Source of the DNA: Thermodesulfovibrionales bacterium
Lineage (GTDB): Bacteria > Nitrospirota > Thermodesulfovibrionia > Thermodesulfovibrionales > UBA9159
Assembly: GCA_035686305.1 (NCBI GenBank)
Contig: DASRZP010000124.1
Span: 1 to 46,993 of the forward strand
Reading direction: 5' to 3'
DNA length: 46,993 nucleotides
Shown in pieces: positions 1 to 8,219 of the stretch (the stretch's first letter is position 1; every line of letters begins with the position of its first letter). The notes beneath the pieces were generated by a model, which saw nothing but the letters and a program-made list of their open reading frames with translations, was not told where the DNA came from and ran no database searches. A program made the translations under genes and the position numbers.

Positions 1-1
1 T

Positions 2-331
2 ATGATCTACTGGGAGGCCCTGAAGCCGAAGCCCTTCAAGTCCATGGTGACCACGGCAAAGGAGGATAGGGAGTACCGGAGGGAACTGGGACAGGGCAGC
101 ACGATGAAGACGATCCGGAAGATAGCGACGGCACCCTTTGTTGGATTGGCCTATATCGCAGCCCTTCCCGCGGCCTTTCTGTTCGCCCTTGGTGTTGCGG
201 CAGTGAACGGACTTCTGAGTCTGGCAGGGAAGGAGGCGTCCTTTGGCTGGAGACCCGTTGAAGCCTATCTGACGGGCAGGAAGAGGAGGAAGGAAGAGAA
301 CAAAGAGCATGAAAAGAAGGAGGAGAAATAG
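2..331 (+). CDS. Small membrane protein of unknown function, possibly 5'-partial
   Basis: Not recognised. The frame is open from the window edge, so the gene may begin upstream. An internal ATG at 104 would give a 75-residue protein that starts just before a hydrophobic stretch (about residues 10-35 of that shorter form). The C-terminal 20 residues are almost all Lys, Glu and Arg, which suggests one or two membrane passes with a charged cytoplasmic tail. No convincing ribosome binding site precedes ATG 104. It lies 86 bases before the first cytochrome gene on the same strand and is probably part of that operon, perhaps as a small accessory subunit. That role is inference from position only. 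Confidence 0.5.
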   Translation: MIYWEALKPKPFKSMVTTAKEDREYRRELGQGSTMKTIRKIATAPFVGLAYIAALPAAFLFALGVAAVNGLLSLAGKEASFGWRPVEAYLTGRKRRKEENKEHEKKEEK

Positions 332-417
332 GCTGGAGGCCTGATTAAGAAGTGGAGAACCCGCAATCCCCGGGAGTCCCTGAACTGACCGGGGTAGCTC
401 AAAAGGAGGCTGGATCT

Positions 418-882
418 ATGAAGAAGATCTCAGTACTTGTAGTAGTCATAGGGATATCCCTTTTCTTTGGCGCATCCCTTTTCGCAGCAAACCAGGCGGC
501 AAAGGCCCCTGATATGGTCACACTTGACAGCATAAGCACCACGTACGAGCCGGTATTCTTCACCCATGAGCGGCACGTCTCTTTGGCAGGTGACTGCTCG
601 GTGTGTCATCATGAGCACCAGAGCATCAAGAGCCTGCCATGCAAGGACTGCCATTCCCTGCCGTCTTCAGCTTTTGAAAGCTCGCTGACGAAGAATTTCA
701 CGGCTTGCAGGAATTGCCACGGCAGTGCCTCGCCCGATACCCCTGCTGTTCCGGGTCTTAAGGTCGCTCTCCACCAGACATGCTTCCAGTGCCACAGGGG
801 CATGGGAAATATTGGTGCTGATCCGAAGGGCTGCACGGAGATCTGCCACGCGAAAAAGGAACAGAAAATAACTAAAAAATAA
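418..882 (+). CDS. Small periplasmic multiheme cytochrome c (c3/c7-like)
   Basis: A 154-residue exported cytochrome that should shuttle electrons in the periplasm. A Sec signal peptide covers about residues 1-24. CXXCH heme sites are at residues 60, 75, 97 and 122, and a CX3CH variant (CTEICH) is at 139, so four or five hemes bind. His50 and His53, before the first site, fit the distal-ligand pattern of class III cytochromes. An AAAAGGAGG ribosome binding site 8-10 bases upstream fixes the start at 418 rather than the in-frame codon at 352. It is followed 23 bases later by the Fe-S protein gene. The pairing with Fe-S and NrfD-type proteins resembles Hmc-, Cbc- and Nrf-type membrane complexes, where such a cytochrome takes electrons from the Fe-S subunit. 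Confidence 0.88.
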   Translation: MKKISVLVVVIGISLFFGASLFAANQAAKAPDMVTLDSISTTYEPVFFTHERHVSLAGDCSVCHHEHQSIKSLPCKDCHSLPSSAFESSLTKNFTACRNCHGSASPDTPAVPGLKVALHQTCFQCHRGMGNIGADPKGCTEICHAKKEQKITKK

Positions 883-905
883 CGAACCTGCTTGAAGGAG
901 GAGCC

Positions 906-1883
906 ATGGCAAACAGACGGAAAGAAGACAATCATCAAGAGAAGACCGGCAAAGGCCGGTCAATCAGCAGGAGGGCCTTTCTGGGGAGCGTGGCTGGTGC
1001 GGGTGGAGCAGCCATGCTCGCTGGCCCGAAAAAGGTCCTCGGCTACCAGGAGTTCACCGGCTGGCCGAACAGCAAGGGATGTCTGACAGACCTGACTCGC
1101 TGCGTCGGCTGCAGGAGCTGCGAGAAGGCCTGCAACGAAGCAAACCATTTACCAGCGCCGAAGCTACCCTTTGACGACAAGTCGGTGTTCGAAGAGCAGA
1201 GAAGGCCGAATTACCAGGCCTATACCGTTGTAAACCGTTACGAGAACCCCAAGGATAAGAACAGCTTTGTCTTCAGGAAGATGCAGTGCAACCACTGCAA
1301 GGAACCGGCATGCGCAACTGCCTGCCCGATCCATGCCTATTCCAAGACGCCCGAAGGCGCGGTCTTCTATGATGAAAACCTCTGTTTCGGGTGCAGGTAC
1401 TGCATGACAGCCTGTCCGTTCTATGTGCCTGCCTTCGATTACTGGAGCGCCCTGGAACCGAAGATCGTAAAGTGCACTATGTGCTTAGACAGGATCAAGG
1501 CCGGCAAGATGACGGCCTGCGCAGAGGCTTGTCCTGCGGGCGCCATAACCTTCGGCAAGAGGACCGACCTGATCACCATTGCCAGGGAGAGGATCAAGAA
1601 GAACCCGGACAGGTACATCGACCATATCTATGGAGAACATGAGGTCGGAGGGACAAACTGGATGTACATCTCGGGCGTGCCCTTTGAGCAGCTCGGATTT
1701 CCTACGAACCTTCCGACAACGCCCCTCGTTGAACAGACAAAGGGCTTCCTCTCGTCGGTCCCAGTGGTGCTCACTGTCTGGCCTGCCCTCTTCGGTATGT
1801 GCTATACCGCCCTGCGCCACAGGACGGGAGCAGAGAACGAGGAGGAATCACATAAGGGAAAGGAGGATGCAAAAAATGGCTGA
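906..1883 (+). CDS. Tat-exported four-cluster 4Fe-4S electron-transfer protein (HybA/HmcB/DsrO-like)
   Basis: 325 residues. A twin-arginine signal (SRRAFLGS, arginines at residues 22-23) indicates export of the folded protein. Four cysteine groups follow: CVGCRSCEKAC, CNHCKEPACATAC, CFGCRYCMTAC and CTMC...CAEAC. This is the classic four-[4Fe-4S] set of the HybA/NrfC/DsrO family. A hydrophobic stretch near residues 283-305 probably anchors the C-terminus in the membrane, as in HybA. An AAGGAGGAG site precedes ATG 906. The gene overlaps the next by 8 bases, so translation is probably coupled. In such modules the protein wires the NrfD-type quinone subunit to periplasmic cytochrome c. Confidence 0.92.
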   Translation: MANRRKEDNHQEKTGKGRSISRRAFLGSVAGAGGAAMLAGPKKVLGYQEFTGWPNSKGCLTDLTRCVGCRSCEKACNEANHLPAPKLPFDDKSVFEEQRRPNYQAYTVVNRYENPKDKNSFVFRKMQCNHCKEPACATACPIHAYSKTPEGAVFYDENLCFGCRYCMTACPFYVPAFDYWSALEPKIVKCTMCLDRIKAGKMTACAEACPAGAITFGKRTDLITIARERIKKNPDRYIDHIYGEHEVGGTNWMYISGVPFEQLGFPTNLPTTPLVEQTKGFLSSVPVVLTVWPALFGMCYTALRHRTGAENEEESHKGKEDAKNG

Positions 1884-3111
1884 CGGTTACGCAGTAAAAT
1901 CAGACAATTTCAGATCATGGTTCATGGACAAGCTGCTCATGGGGATGACCTGGCCCGAATACGCCAGGAGCCTTGTGACTCCCTTCAACACGATAGCCGC
2001 GATCATCCTGAGCGTCGGAATTCCCCTTATCGTGATGCGGTTCGTTTACGGCCTCGCCTTTGTGACGCATGCCTCCGACGTTTACCCGTGGGGACTGTAC
2101 CTCGGCTGGGGGCTCTTCGGCGGGGTCCCTCTCTCAGCCACCGGTTTTGTCATGGGCACGGCCTATTACATCTTCGGGTTCAAGGCGTACCGCCCCGTGG
2201 TGAGACTCGCGCTCTTGGCGGGCTTCCTCGGTTACCTCTTCGCCGTCATCTACCTCCTCATCGATCTCGGGAGGCCCTGGAGGATCTACTACCCGATGAT
2301 CATAGGCTTTGGTACAGCCTCTGTCCTGTTCCTCGTGGCCTGGCACGTCGCATTGTACCTGACGGTGCAGATCCTTGAATTCAGCCCCGCCATTCTCGAA
2401 TGGTTGAGGTCGAGGAGGGTCAGGAAATGGTTAGAGATGATGACCATCGGCCTGACGATCGCCGGCATTGTCCTCTCTACGCTCCACCAGTCTGCGCTCG
2501 GGGCGATGTACCTCCTTGCGCCAGGCAAGCTCCATCCCCTGTGGTACTCATCGTACATCCACATCTTGTTCCTCAGTTCAAGCATCTATGCAGCATTCTC
2601 GATGGTCATCATTGTGAGTGCCCTTTCGAAGCGCTTTCTGAGGGAGAGGTGCGGACCGAGCTTCCTCCAGAACATCGACAGGCTAACTGTAGGACTCGGC
2701 AAGGCCGGCTGCGTCGCAATGTTCGTCTACTTCGCTCTCAAGATAATCAGCGTCATGCACGATAACAACTGGCACTATCTCAACACCCCCTATGGTTACT
2801 GGTTCCTCGTCGAGGTCCTCGCCTTCGTTCTCCTGCCCGCTCTCGTATACACCTTGGGGGTTAAGACCAATAATCCGACGATAGTCCGCCTGGCGGCTTT
2901 CTGGGCGGTTGCGGGGATTATCATGAACAGGATCAACGTCTCGATCATCGCCTTGAACTGGGACCTGCCGGAACACCTCCATCACATTATCCCTCCATGG
3001 AGGGAAGCAACCGTTGTGCTTACGATAGTCACGATACACATCCTGATCTTCCGCTGGATCCTCAATCGCATGCCCGTTCTCAGAGATGAACCGGGTTATG
3101 AAGATCATTAG
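1876..3111 (+). CDS. NrfD/HybB-family polytopic quinone-interacting membrane protein
   Basis: 411 residues, almost wholly hydrophobic, with about ten predicted membrane helices and the length usual for HybB/HmcC/DsrP proteins. These proteins bind quinone without heme and exchange electrons with the partner Fe-S subunit. The start at 1876 is favoured because AAGGAGGA lies 10 bases upstream. An ATG at 1867 sits directly on that site, and the open frame extending back to 1579 is only overlap with the Fe-S gene. It follows that gene with an 8-base overlap. A 120-base spacer holding a strong hairpin separates it from the 13-heme cytochrome gene. Confidence 0.92.
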   Translation: MADGYAVKSDNFRSWFMDKLLMGMTWPEYARSLVTPFNTIAAIILSVGIPLIVMRFVYGLAFVTHASDVYPWGLYLGWGLFGGVPLSATGFVMGTAYYIFGFKAYRPVVRLALLAGFLGYLFAVIYLLIDLGRPWRIYYPMIIGFGTASVLFLVAWHVALYLTVQILEFSPAILEWLRSRRVRKWLEMMTIGLTIAGIVLSTLHQSALGAMYLLAPGKLHPLWYSSYIHILFLSSSIYAAFSMVIIVSALSKRFLRERCGPSFLQNIDRLTVGLGKAGCVAMFVYFALKIISVMHDNNWHYLNTPYGYWFLVEVLAFVLLPALVYTLGVKTNNPTIVRLAAFWAVAGIIMNRINVSIIALNWDLPEHLHHIIPPWREATVVLTIVTIHILIFRWILNRMPVLRDEPGYEDH

Positions 3112-3137
3112 AACATGGCGTTGTGAAAGTTCTATCA

Positions 3138-3168
3138 GGGAGGGACACCTGACCACAGTGTCCCTCCC
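3138..3168 (+). other. Strong intercistronic hairpin in the cytochrome operon
   Basis: A perfect 11-bp inverted repeat (GGGAGGGACAC at 3138-3148, GTGTCCCTCCC at 3158-3168) with a 9-base loop lies between the NrfD-type gene and the 13-heme cytochrome gene. No T-run follows, so it does not look like a simple intrinsic terminator. It could set the ratio of the two halves of the operon through RNA processing or 3'-end protection. Confidence 0.6.
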
Positions 3169-3231
3169 CCATCCCGTGTGCGAGACAGAGATGCACGAGC
3201 TTGATACGCGGTCGAATGAAAGGGGGCAGAC

Positions 3232-4674
3232 ATGAAGTGGGCAGCAAGAACAATCTTCCCGGCGTTATGCTGTGCCGCGATATTGTTGCTCACTGTCCCG
3301 CCTACCCGTTCCGAGGACCGCGTCTTCTCCCCTGAGACCCGGAATTGCCTGGAATGCCACGGCAAGAAGGGGATTATCAAGACCTTCGAGAGCGGTGAGA
3401 AGATATCGGCGTATGTTGACGCCACGGCATTTGACGCCTCCGTCCACCGGTCTCTCTCATGCTCCGACTGCCACGACGAATTCTCGCAGGGGAAACATCC
3501 GAACCGCAGGTTCAGGGACAAGGAGCAGTACAGGACGAAATCAGCAAGACTTTGCCTGCGCTGCCACAAGGAAAAGGAGATAAGTACAACGCCGGCACAC
3601 GCAGGTCTGCAGTATGCTGACGGCAAGATCCACGCATGCACAAACTGCCACAGTCCGCATTCAGTTGCGCGCGTGGCCGGAACCAGGCGGTTTATTAGCG
3701 AAGAGCAGTACTGCATGGGCTGTCATGTCCATGATGCAAAGATTCTCTTCAGAGACGGTGAGACGCTGTCAGTGAAGACAGACGCTGAAGACTTGCGGGG
3801 ATCGGTCCATGGAAAACTGAGCTGCTCAGATTGCCACTTCGGGTTTTCCCATGAGGAACATCCCATGAGGAACTTTCGGTCGAGAAGGGAGTACTCCCTT
3901 GCCCTGTCGGAAACTTGCAGGCGGTGCCATTATGACAAGTATACGAAGACCCTCGAGAGCACCCATTACACCATATTGAGCCAGGGGAATCTCAAGGCGC
4001 CGACATGCACGGACTGCCACGGCTCCCACTCCATATCGGGGTTTGAAAAAGAGCGAACATTGATACCTCAGAGATGCCGGAAATGCCATCCCGACGTATA
4101 TGAAATCTACGCAAAGAGCGTCCACGGAATGGCCCTTTCGACCGAGAGGAATAGTGATGTGCCGGTCTGTACAGACTGCCATAAAGCCCATGATATCGGG
4201 AATCCCCTCTCCGCAGCATACCATCAGAGGATACCCGAGATGTGCGGCAATTGCCATGCCAACAAGGTAATAGCAGAGCGATACGGCCTTTCGACGGATG
4301 TTGTGAAGTCCTATCTCGCCGATTTTCACGGCATTACCTTGAGGTTTTATCAGAAACAGCGGGAGACTTTGGACAAGCCGGCCAGACCCATTGCGGTCTG
4401 TACGGATTGTCACGGCACCCATAATATCATCAGCACGAGGGACACAGACTCGGCTGTGGTGAAGGCAAACCTCAGGAAGAGATGCCAGGAGTGCCATAAG
4501 GAGGCAAGCAAGAATTTTCCTGACGCATGGCTCTCCCACTATGAGCCGAGCATGAAAAAGGCGCCTCTCGTCTTTTTCGTCAACCTCGTCTATGAGATCT
4601 TTATGCCCTTCATGATCACAGGACTTTTTCTCCAGATCGCGCTCCACGTCTGGCGTTATGCGAGAAACCGGTAA
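3232..4674 (+). CDS. 13-heme membrane-anchored cytochrome c
   Basis: 480 residues with a Sec signal peptide (about residues 1-27), thirteen CXXCH motifs spread along the chain, and one hydrophobic segment near the C-terminus (about residues 450-472) ending in a basic tail. The heme domain should face the periplasm with a C-terminal anchor. Many extra His residues could serve as second heme ligands. Several SVHG-type spacers resemble NapC/NrfH-like and CbcA-like multiheme chains. A GGGGGCAGAC site precedes ATG 3232. The cytochrome b gene follows 12 bases after the stop; multiheme c plus cytochrome b is the arrangement of CbcBA-type quinol:cytochrome oxidoreductases in Geobacter. Family assignment is by pattern, not by alignment. 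Confidence 0.9.
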   Translation: MKWAARTIFPALCCAAILLLTVPPTRSEDRVFSPETRNCLECHGKKGIIKTFESGEKISAYVDATAFDASVHRSLSCSDCHDEFSQGKHPNRRFRDKEQYRTKSARLCLRCHKEKEISTTPAHAGLQYADGKIHACTNCHSPHSVARVAGTRRFISEEQYCMGCHVHDAKILFRDGETLSVKTDAEDLRGSVHGKLSCSDCHFGFSHEEHPMRNFRSRREYSLALSETCRRCHYDKYTKTLESTHYTILSQGNLKAPTCTDCHGSHSISGFEKERTLIPQRCRKCHPDVYEIYAKSVHGMALSTERNSDVPVCTDCHKAHDIGNPLSAAYHQRIPEMCGNCHANKVIAERYGLSTDVVKSYLADFHGITLRFYQKQRETLDKPARPIAVCTDCHGTHNIISTRDTDSAVVKANLRKRCQECHKEASKNFPDAWLSHYEPSMKKAPLVFFVNLVYEIFMPFMITGLFLQIALHVWRYARNR

Positions 4675-4686
4675 CGGAGGACAGAG

Positions 4687-5454
4687 ATGGAAAAACCCCA
4701 GGAGAAGAGTGAAAACATGAGACGCTTCAGCCCCTATCGCATCATCGAACACTGGGTGAGCGCACTGACCTTTGCGGTCCTCGTGGCCACTGGCTTGTCC
4801 CAGAGGTTTCATGGTGCCGGGCTTTCGCAATGGATTGTTCTTACCCTTGGCGGGATAGATGCGGTGAGGCTTCTCCATCGGGCCGCCGGCCTGGTCCTCT
4901 TCCTGATCTTCTTTCAGCATGCCGTCGTGGCATTCTTCGGCGTGCTTTTCAGGAAATGGAGACCTTCCATGATAATCGAAAAAAAGGATTTTGTTGATGC
5001 GGTCGAAAACATGAAATACTATCTTGGCGTCACAGACCAGCCTGCTCTTTGCGATCGCTATAATTACAAGCAGAAATTTGAGTACTGGGGGATCCTTACC
5101 GGGGCGATCATCATGATGCTCTCGGGATTCGTCCTCTGGTTTCCGATCATCGTCACAAAATACCTCCCCGGTGAGATCATCCCTGCCGCAAAAGCCCTCC
5201 ATACGAATGAGGCGATGCTCATCGTTCTCCTTGTAACCGTCTGGCATATCTATAACGCCATATTCAGCCCCGACATCTTTCCCCTCGACACGAGCATTAT
5301 CACGGGATATATCTCGAGGGAGAGGATGGAAAGCGAGCATCCTCTCGAACTTGCCCGCCTCGAAGGCAGAGCTGCGGGCGATCTGTCGGGGGAGAGTCGT
5401 CATAAAGAGGAGGATGCTGTGGAGGCGATAGACATTCAGCGGGAAAGGGTGTGA
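4687..5454 (+). CDS. Cytochrome b membrane subunit (formate dehydrogenase gamma / b561-like)
   Basis: 255 residues with about four membrane helices and histidines placed as in diheme b subunits (His22, His64, His78, and further His in the last two helices, in ALHTNE and VWHIYN). Such subunits pass electrons between the quinone pool and a periplasmic partner, here most likely the 13-heme cytochrome encoded just upstream. An ACGGAGGACAGAG site precedes the ATG. The hydrophilic C-terminal 50 residues are charged and probably cytoplasmic. It is the last structural gene of the operon; the sensor kinase starts 23 bases later from its own promoter-like sequence. Confidence 0.88.
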   Translation: MEKPQEKSENMRRFSPYRIIEHWVSALTFAVLVATGLSQRFHGAGLSQWIVLTLGGIDAVRLLHRAAGLVLFLIFFQHAVVAFFGVLFRKWRPSMIIEKKDFVDAVENMKYYLGVTDQPALCDRYNYKQKFEYWGILTGAIIMMLSGFVLWFPIIVTKYLPGEIIPAAKALHTNEAMLIVLLVTVWHIYNAIFSPDIFPLDTSIITGYISRERMESEHPLELARLEGRAAGDLSGESRHKEEDAVEAIDIQRERV

Positions 5455-5462
5455 TATGATTA

Positions 5463-5471
5463 TGATATAAT
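5463..5471 (+). promoter_or_regulatory. Extended -10 promoter directly before the sensor kinase start
   Basis: TGATATAAT (TGN plus a perfect TATAAT at 5466-5471) ends 6 bases before ATG 5478. No Shine-Dalgarno lies between. A transcript starting 6-7 bases downstream of the hexamer would begin at or near the ATG, so the mRNA would be leaderless. No good -35 box is visible, which fits an extended -10 promoter. Confidence 0.5.
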
Positions 5472-5477
5472 ATTTTC

Positions 5478-7331
5478 ATGGGGGAGAAGAAAGGGAGCCT
5501 GCGGAAAAGGATAGCCTTGGCAATACTTTTCGGCATGTCCTTCATCCTGCTCAGCTATGCCGCAGTAAGCACTTACATTGTGAACACGACCATTGCAAAA
5601 TCGCAGGAACATAAGCTCGCAATGGCCCGTCTCATACGGAACCGTATTGACACCGTCGTTCAAGAGAACATCAACCGTCTTTATGATATTTCTCTCTCTG
5701 GATCGGTGGATTTTACCGATAAGAATATAGAACCTGAAAGGAGGGCCGTCCGAATTGCTTACCGATACTCAATATTCAGGGACGGCGTCTTTCTTCTCGA
5801 CCGTGGAGGGAATATCGTCCTGAATTATCCCGACCGTATAGGGGAGAGGGCGGTGAACGTACTGGGAGTTGAGCCGATAGGCAGGACAGTCTCCATGGGA
5901 AAGCCTGTTGTATCGAATCTCTATACCCTCAATCCATCGGGAAGAAAAGTCCTCTTTGTACTTGTCCCCCTGAGGGATCGAAACGGTGAATTTGCCGGGA
6001 CTGCAGGCGGTGAGATCGACCCCACAGATCCTCTCCTGACACAGATGCTCAACCTCGTCGATTTAGGAGAAAAGGGGTTTATCGACATCATTGATTCAAA
6101 CGGAATGATCATTGCCTCTTCGAAGGCTTCCCGGACTCTCACCCAGATTGACCATAACCGCGTCCTCAGCTCAATCATGGCTGAAAAAAGGGAGGTCGTG
6201 AGGAGATGTCATCATTGCCACGATTCAGGGAAGAGAAGGGAAAAGACGAACAATGTGCTGCTCTTTGTACCCCTCGAAACAGCTCCCTGGGGTGTGTCGA
6301 TTCAGGAGTCTGAGGATGAAGTCTTTGCCCCTGCCCTTAAGTTAAGGAAAACGTTCATAGCGTTCGGCATCCTCTTTCTCGGGACCGCATTGGCATTGAC
6401 CATCGGGATCACCCGCAGTATTGTCAACCCTATCAATGAACTTGCCTTAGCTGCCGACCAGATATCCAAGGGAGACATGTCGCACTCCGTAAAGGTCCAC
6501 GGCAATGACGAGATCGGTGTTCTGAGTCAGAGCTTTGAGAGTATGAGGACAAAACTCCTCGAATCTCTCGAAAGCATCAGAAAACATAATCTCGAGCTCG
6601 AGAGCAGAGTGAGAGAGAGGACGATACAGATCGAGAAAAGCCAGGACAGGGTTAAGAATCTGCTGGAGCAGGTCATCACAACGCAGGAAGACGAACGAAA
6701 GAGGATCGCCCGGGAACTCCATGACATGACTCTCCAGGACCTGTCGGTCATTCTCATGAAGATCGACATGTGCAAGCTCCGCCCTGATCAGATCAGCAGC
6801 GAAAAGGTCGACGAGATGCGGAACATAACCATGAAGTCCCTTGACGGAGTAGTCAAGATCATCCAGAACCTGAGACCGTCCCTCCTCGACGATCTCGGCA
6901 TGAAGTCCGCAATCAGATGGCTTCTTGACAATCACCTGAAAGAGAAGGGTGTGGAGTATTTCTTCAACGTAATTGGGGCCGAAGATATGCGCTTCCGGCC
7001 GGAAGTCGAAATAACGCTTTTCAGGATCATCCAAGAGGCAATCATGAACATAGCAAAACACTCGAAGGCGGAGCATGTCTTTGTTATCTTCAGAATGAAT
7101 AACACTAACGTTCATGTGGACATAGAGGACGACGGTGCAGGTTTTGATTTTGAGTCCCTATTCCATCAGACCATGCATAACACGAAAGACAGAAGGGGAC
7201 TCGGTCTCCTGGGCATGATGGAAAGGGTCTCCCTTATCGGAGGCGACATCAAGATCTGTTCTTCACCGGGGAAAGGGACGAGAATAACGGTGAAATTTCC
7301 CCTGGAATTCACAGGAACAGAAGATGCCTAA
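5478..7331 (+). CDS. Membrane sensor histidine kinase (Cache-like-HAMP-HisKA_3), with a CXXCH motif in the sensor domain
   Basis: 617 residues. Membrane helix 1 is at about 12-34, an extracytoplasmic sensor of about 255 residues looks like a double Cache domain, helix 2 is at about 292-312, then HAMP, a coiled coil, a NarX-type HisKA_3 domain with the phospho-acceptor in ARELHD (His415), and an HATPase domain ending with GLGLLGM and SSPGKGT motifs. The sensor contains CHHCH at residues 244-248, a c-type heme attachment site in the correct compartment, which suggests redox or gas sensing. It overlaps the response regulator by 8 bases and lies just after the cytochrome operon, its likely target. 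No other Met starts before the first helix, so the leaderless start is the best choice. Confidence 0.9.
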   Translation: MGEKKGSLRKRIALAILFGMSFILLSYAAVSTYIVNTTIAKSQEHKLAMARLIRNRIDTVVQENINRLYDISLSGSVDFTDKNIEPERRAVRIAYRYSIFRDGVFLLDRGGNIVLNYPDRIGERAVNVLGVEPIGRTVSMGKPVVSNLYTLNPSGRKVLFVLVPLRDRNGEFAGTAGGEIDPTDPLLTQMLNLVDLGEKGFIDIIDSNGMIIASSKASRTLTQIDHNRVLSSIMAEKREVVRRCHHCHDSGKRREKTNNVLLFVPLETAPWGVSIQESEDEVFAPALKLRKTFIAFGILFLGTALALTIGITRSIVNPINELALAADQISKGDMSHSVKVHGNDEIGVLSQSFESMRTKLLESLESIRKHNLELESRVRERTIQIEKSQDRVKNLLEQVITTQEDERKRIARELHDMTLQDLSVILMKIDMCKLRPDQISSEKVDEMRNITMKSLDGVVKIIQNLRPSLLDDLGMKSAIRWLLDNHLKEKGVEYFFNVIGAEDMRFRPEVEITLFRIIQEAIMNIAKHSKAEHVFVIFRMNNTNVHVDIEDDGAGFDFESLFHQTMHNTKDRRGLGLLGMMERVSLIGGDIKICSSPGKGTRITVKFPLEFTGTEDA

Positions 7332-7983
7332 GACACGGGTCCTGATCGCAGACGACCACGCAATGGTGAGGGAGGGGATCGTGGCATTCCTCCGTCTTTG
7401 CGATGATATTGAAGTTGTGGGGGAGGCGGCTGATGGTCTCGAGGCAGTCGAGAAAACGGGCAAGCTCAGACCCGATGTGATCATTATGGACATCAATATG
7501 CCGAGATTCGGAGGACTGGAGGCGACGCTCGAAGTGAAGAGGATGAGCCCGGAAACGAAGATCCTCGTGCTCACGCAGTATGACGATAAGGAGTACATAT
7601 CACGGTTCCTAAACGCCGGGGTTTCGGGGTATCTCCTCAAGAAAGCCGTAGGAAGCGACCTGATTACCGCATTGAGGGCGGTAAGTAAAGGGGAGACGTA
7701 TCTGCACCCCTCGGTCGCGTCGGAAGTGGTTGCGGGTTTTCTGAAAAAAGACGGGAGCCACTGCGTTGAAGACCCCTATGAAAGACTGACTGACAGGGAA
7801 AAGCAGGTGTTGAAGCTCGTTGCCGAGGGATATACCCACAAGGAGATCGCCGATCTGTTGAACATCAGCGTGAAAACCGTGATAGCCCATCAGACAAATC
7901 TCAGTGAAAAGCTCGATATCCACGCCCGCGCAGGGTTGATCAAGTTCGCCATCCAAAGGGGGATCATAAAGATCGGTTCCTAG
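7324..7983 (+). CDS. NarL/FixJ-family response regulator
   Basis: 219 residues. The receiver domain (about 1-122) has the acidic pair at Asp10-Asp11, phospho-acceptor Asp56 (VIIMDINMP) and a conserved Lys in YLLKKA. A LuxR-type helix-turn-helix follows at about 150-215 (LTDREKQVLKL, YTHKEIADLL, SVKTVIAHQ). It is the expected partner of the upstream HisKA_3 kinase, whose gene it overlaps by 8 bases, and probably controls transcription of the neighbouring cytochrome operon. The target is inferred from position. The 236 bases after its stop hold no gene I can support. Confidence 0.95.
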   Translation: MPKTRVLIADDHAMVREGIVAFLRLCDDIEVVGEAADGLEAVEKTGKLRPDVIIMDINMPRFGGLEATLEVKRMSPETKILVLTQYDDKEYISRFLNAGVSGYLLKKAVGSDLITALRAVSKGETYLHPSVASEVVAGFLKKDGSHCVEDPYERLTDREKQVLKLVAEGYTHKEIADLLNISVKTVIAHQTNLSEKLDIHARAGLIKFAIQRGIIKIGS

Positions 7984-8219
7984 CAGAGGCCCATTTTTCG
8001 CTAGAGCGACTCTGCCCTCATAGTTCCCGAATTTGGTGCGATCAGCGCCCGCACTTCTTCCGCCGGTTGCCATTTGCAGGATTCTGCGGTATGCTTTAGT
8101 TGTGACCTGATCCGTGAGATTCTGTCTCTGGCAGGACAGAAGAAGATTCCCTTCCTTTTTCCAACGAACTCAGGGGGGGCAGGTCGGCAGCTTCCTTCAG
8201 CTGACAGGGGGTGAGACGG

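Noticed and set aside
3826-5403. 525-codon open frame on the minus strand across the cytochrome genes
   Set aside because: It is antisense to two clear cytochrome genes, is rich in His, Asp and Arg, has no family and no ribosome binding site.
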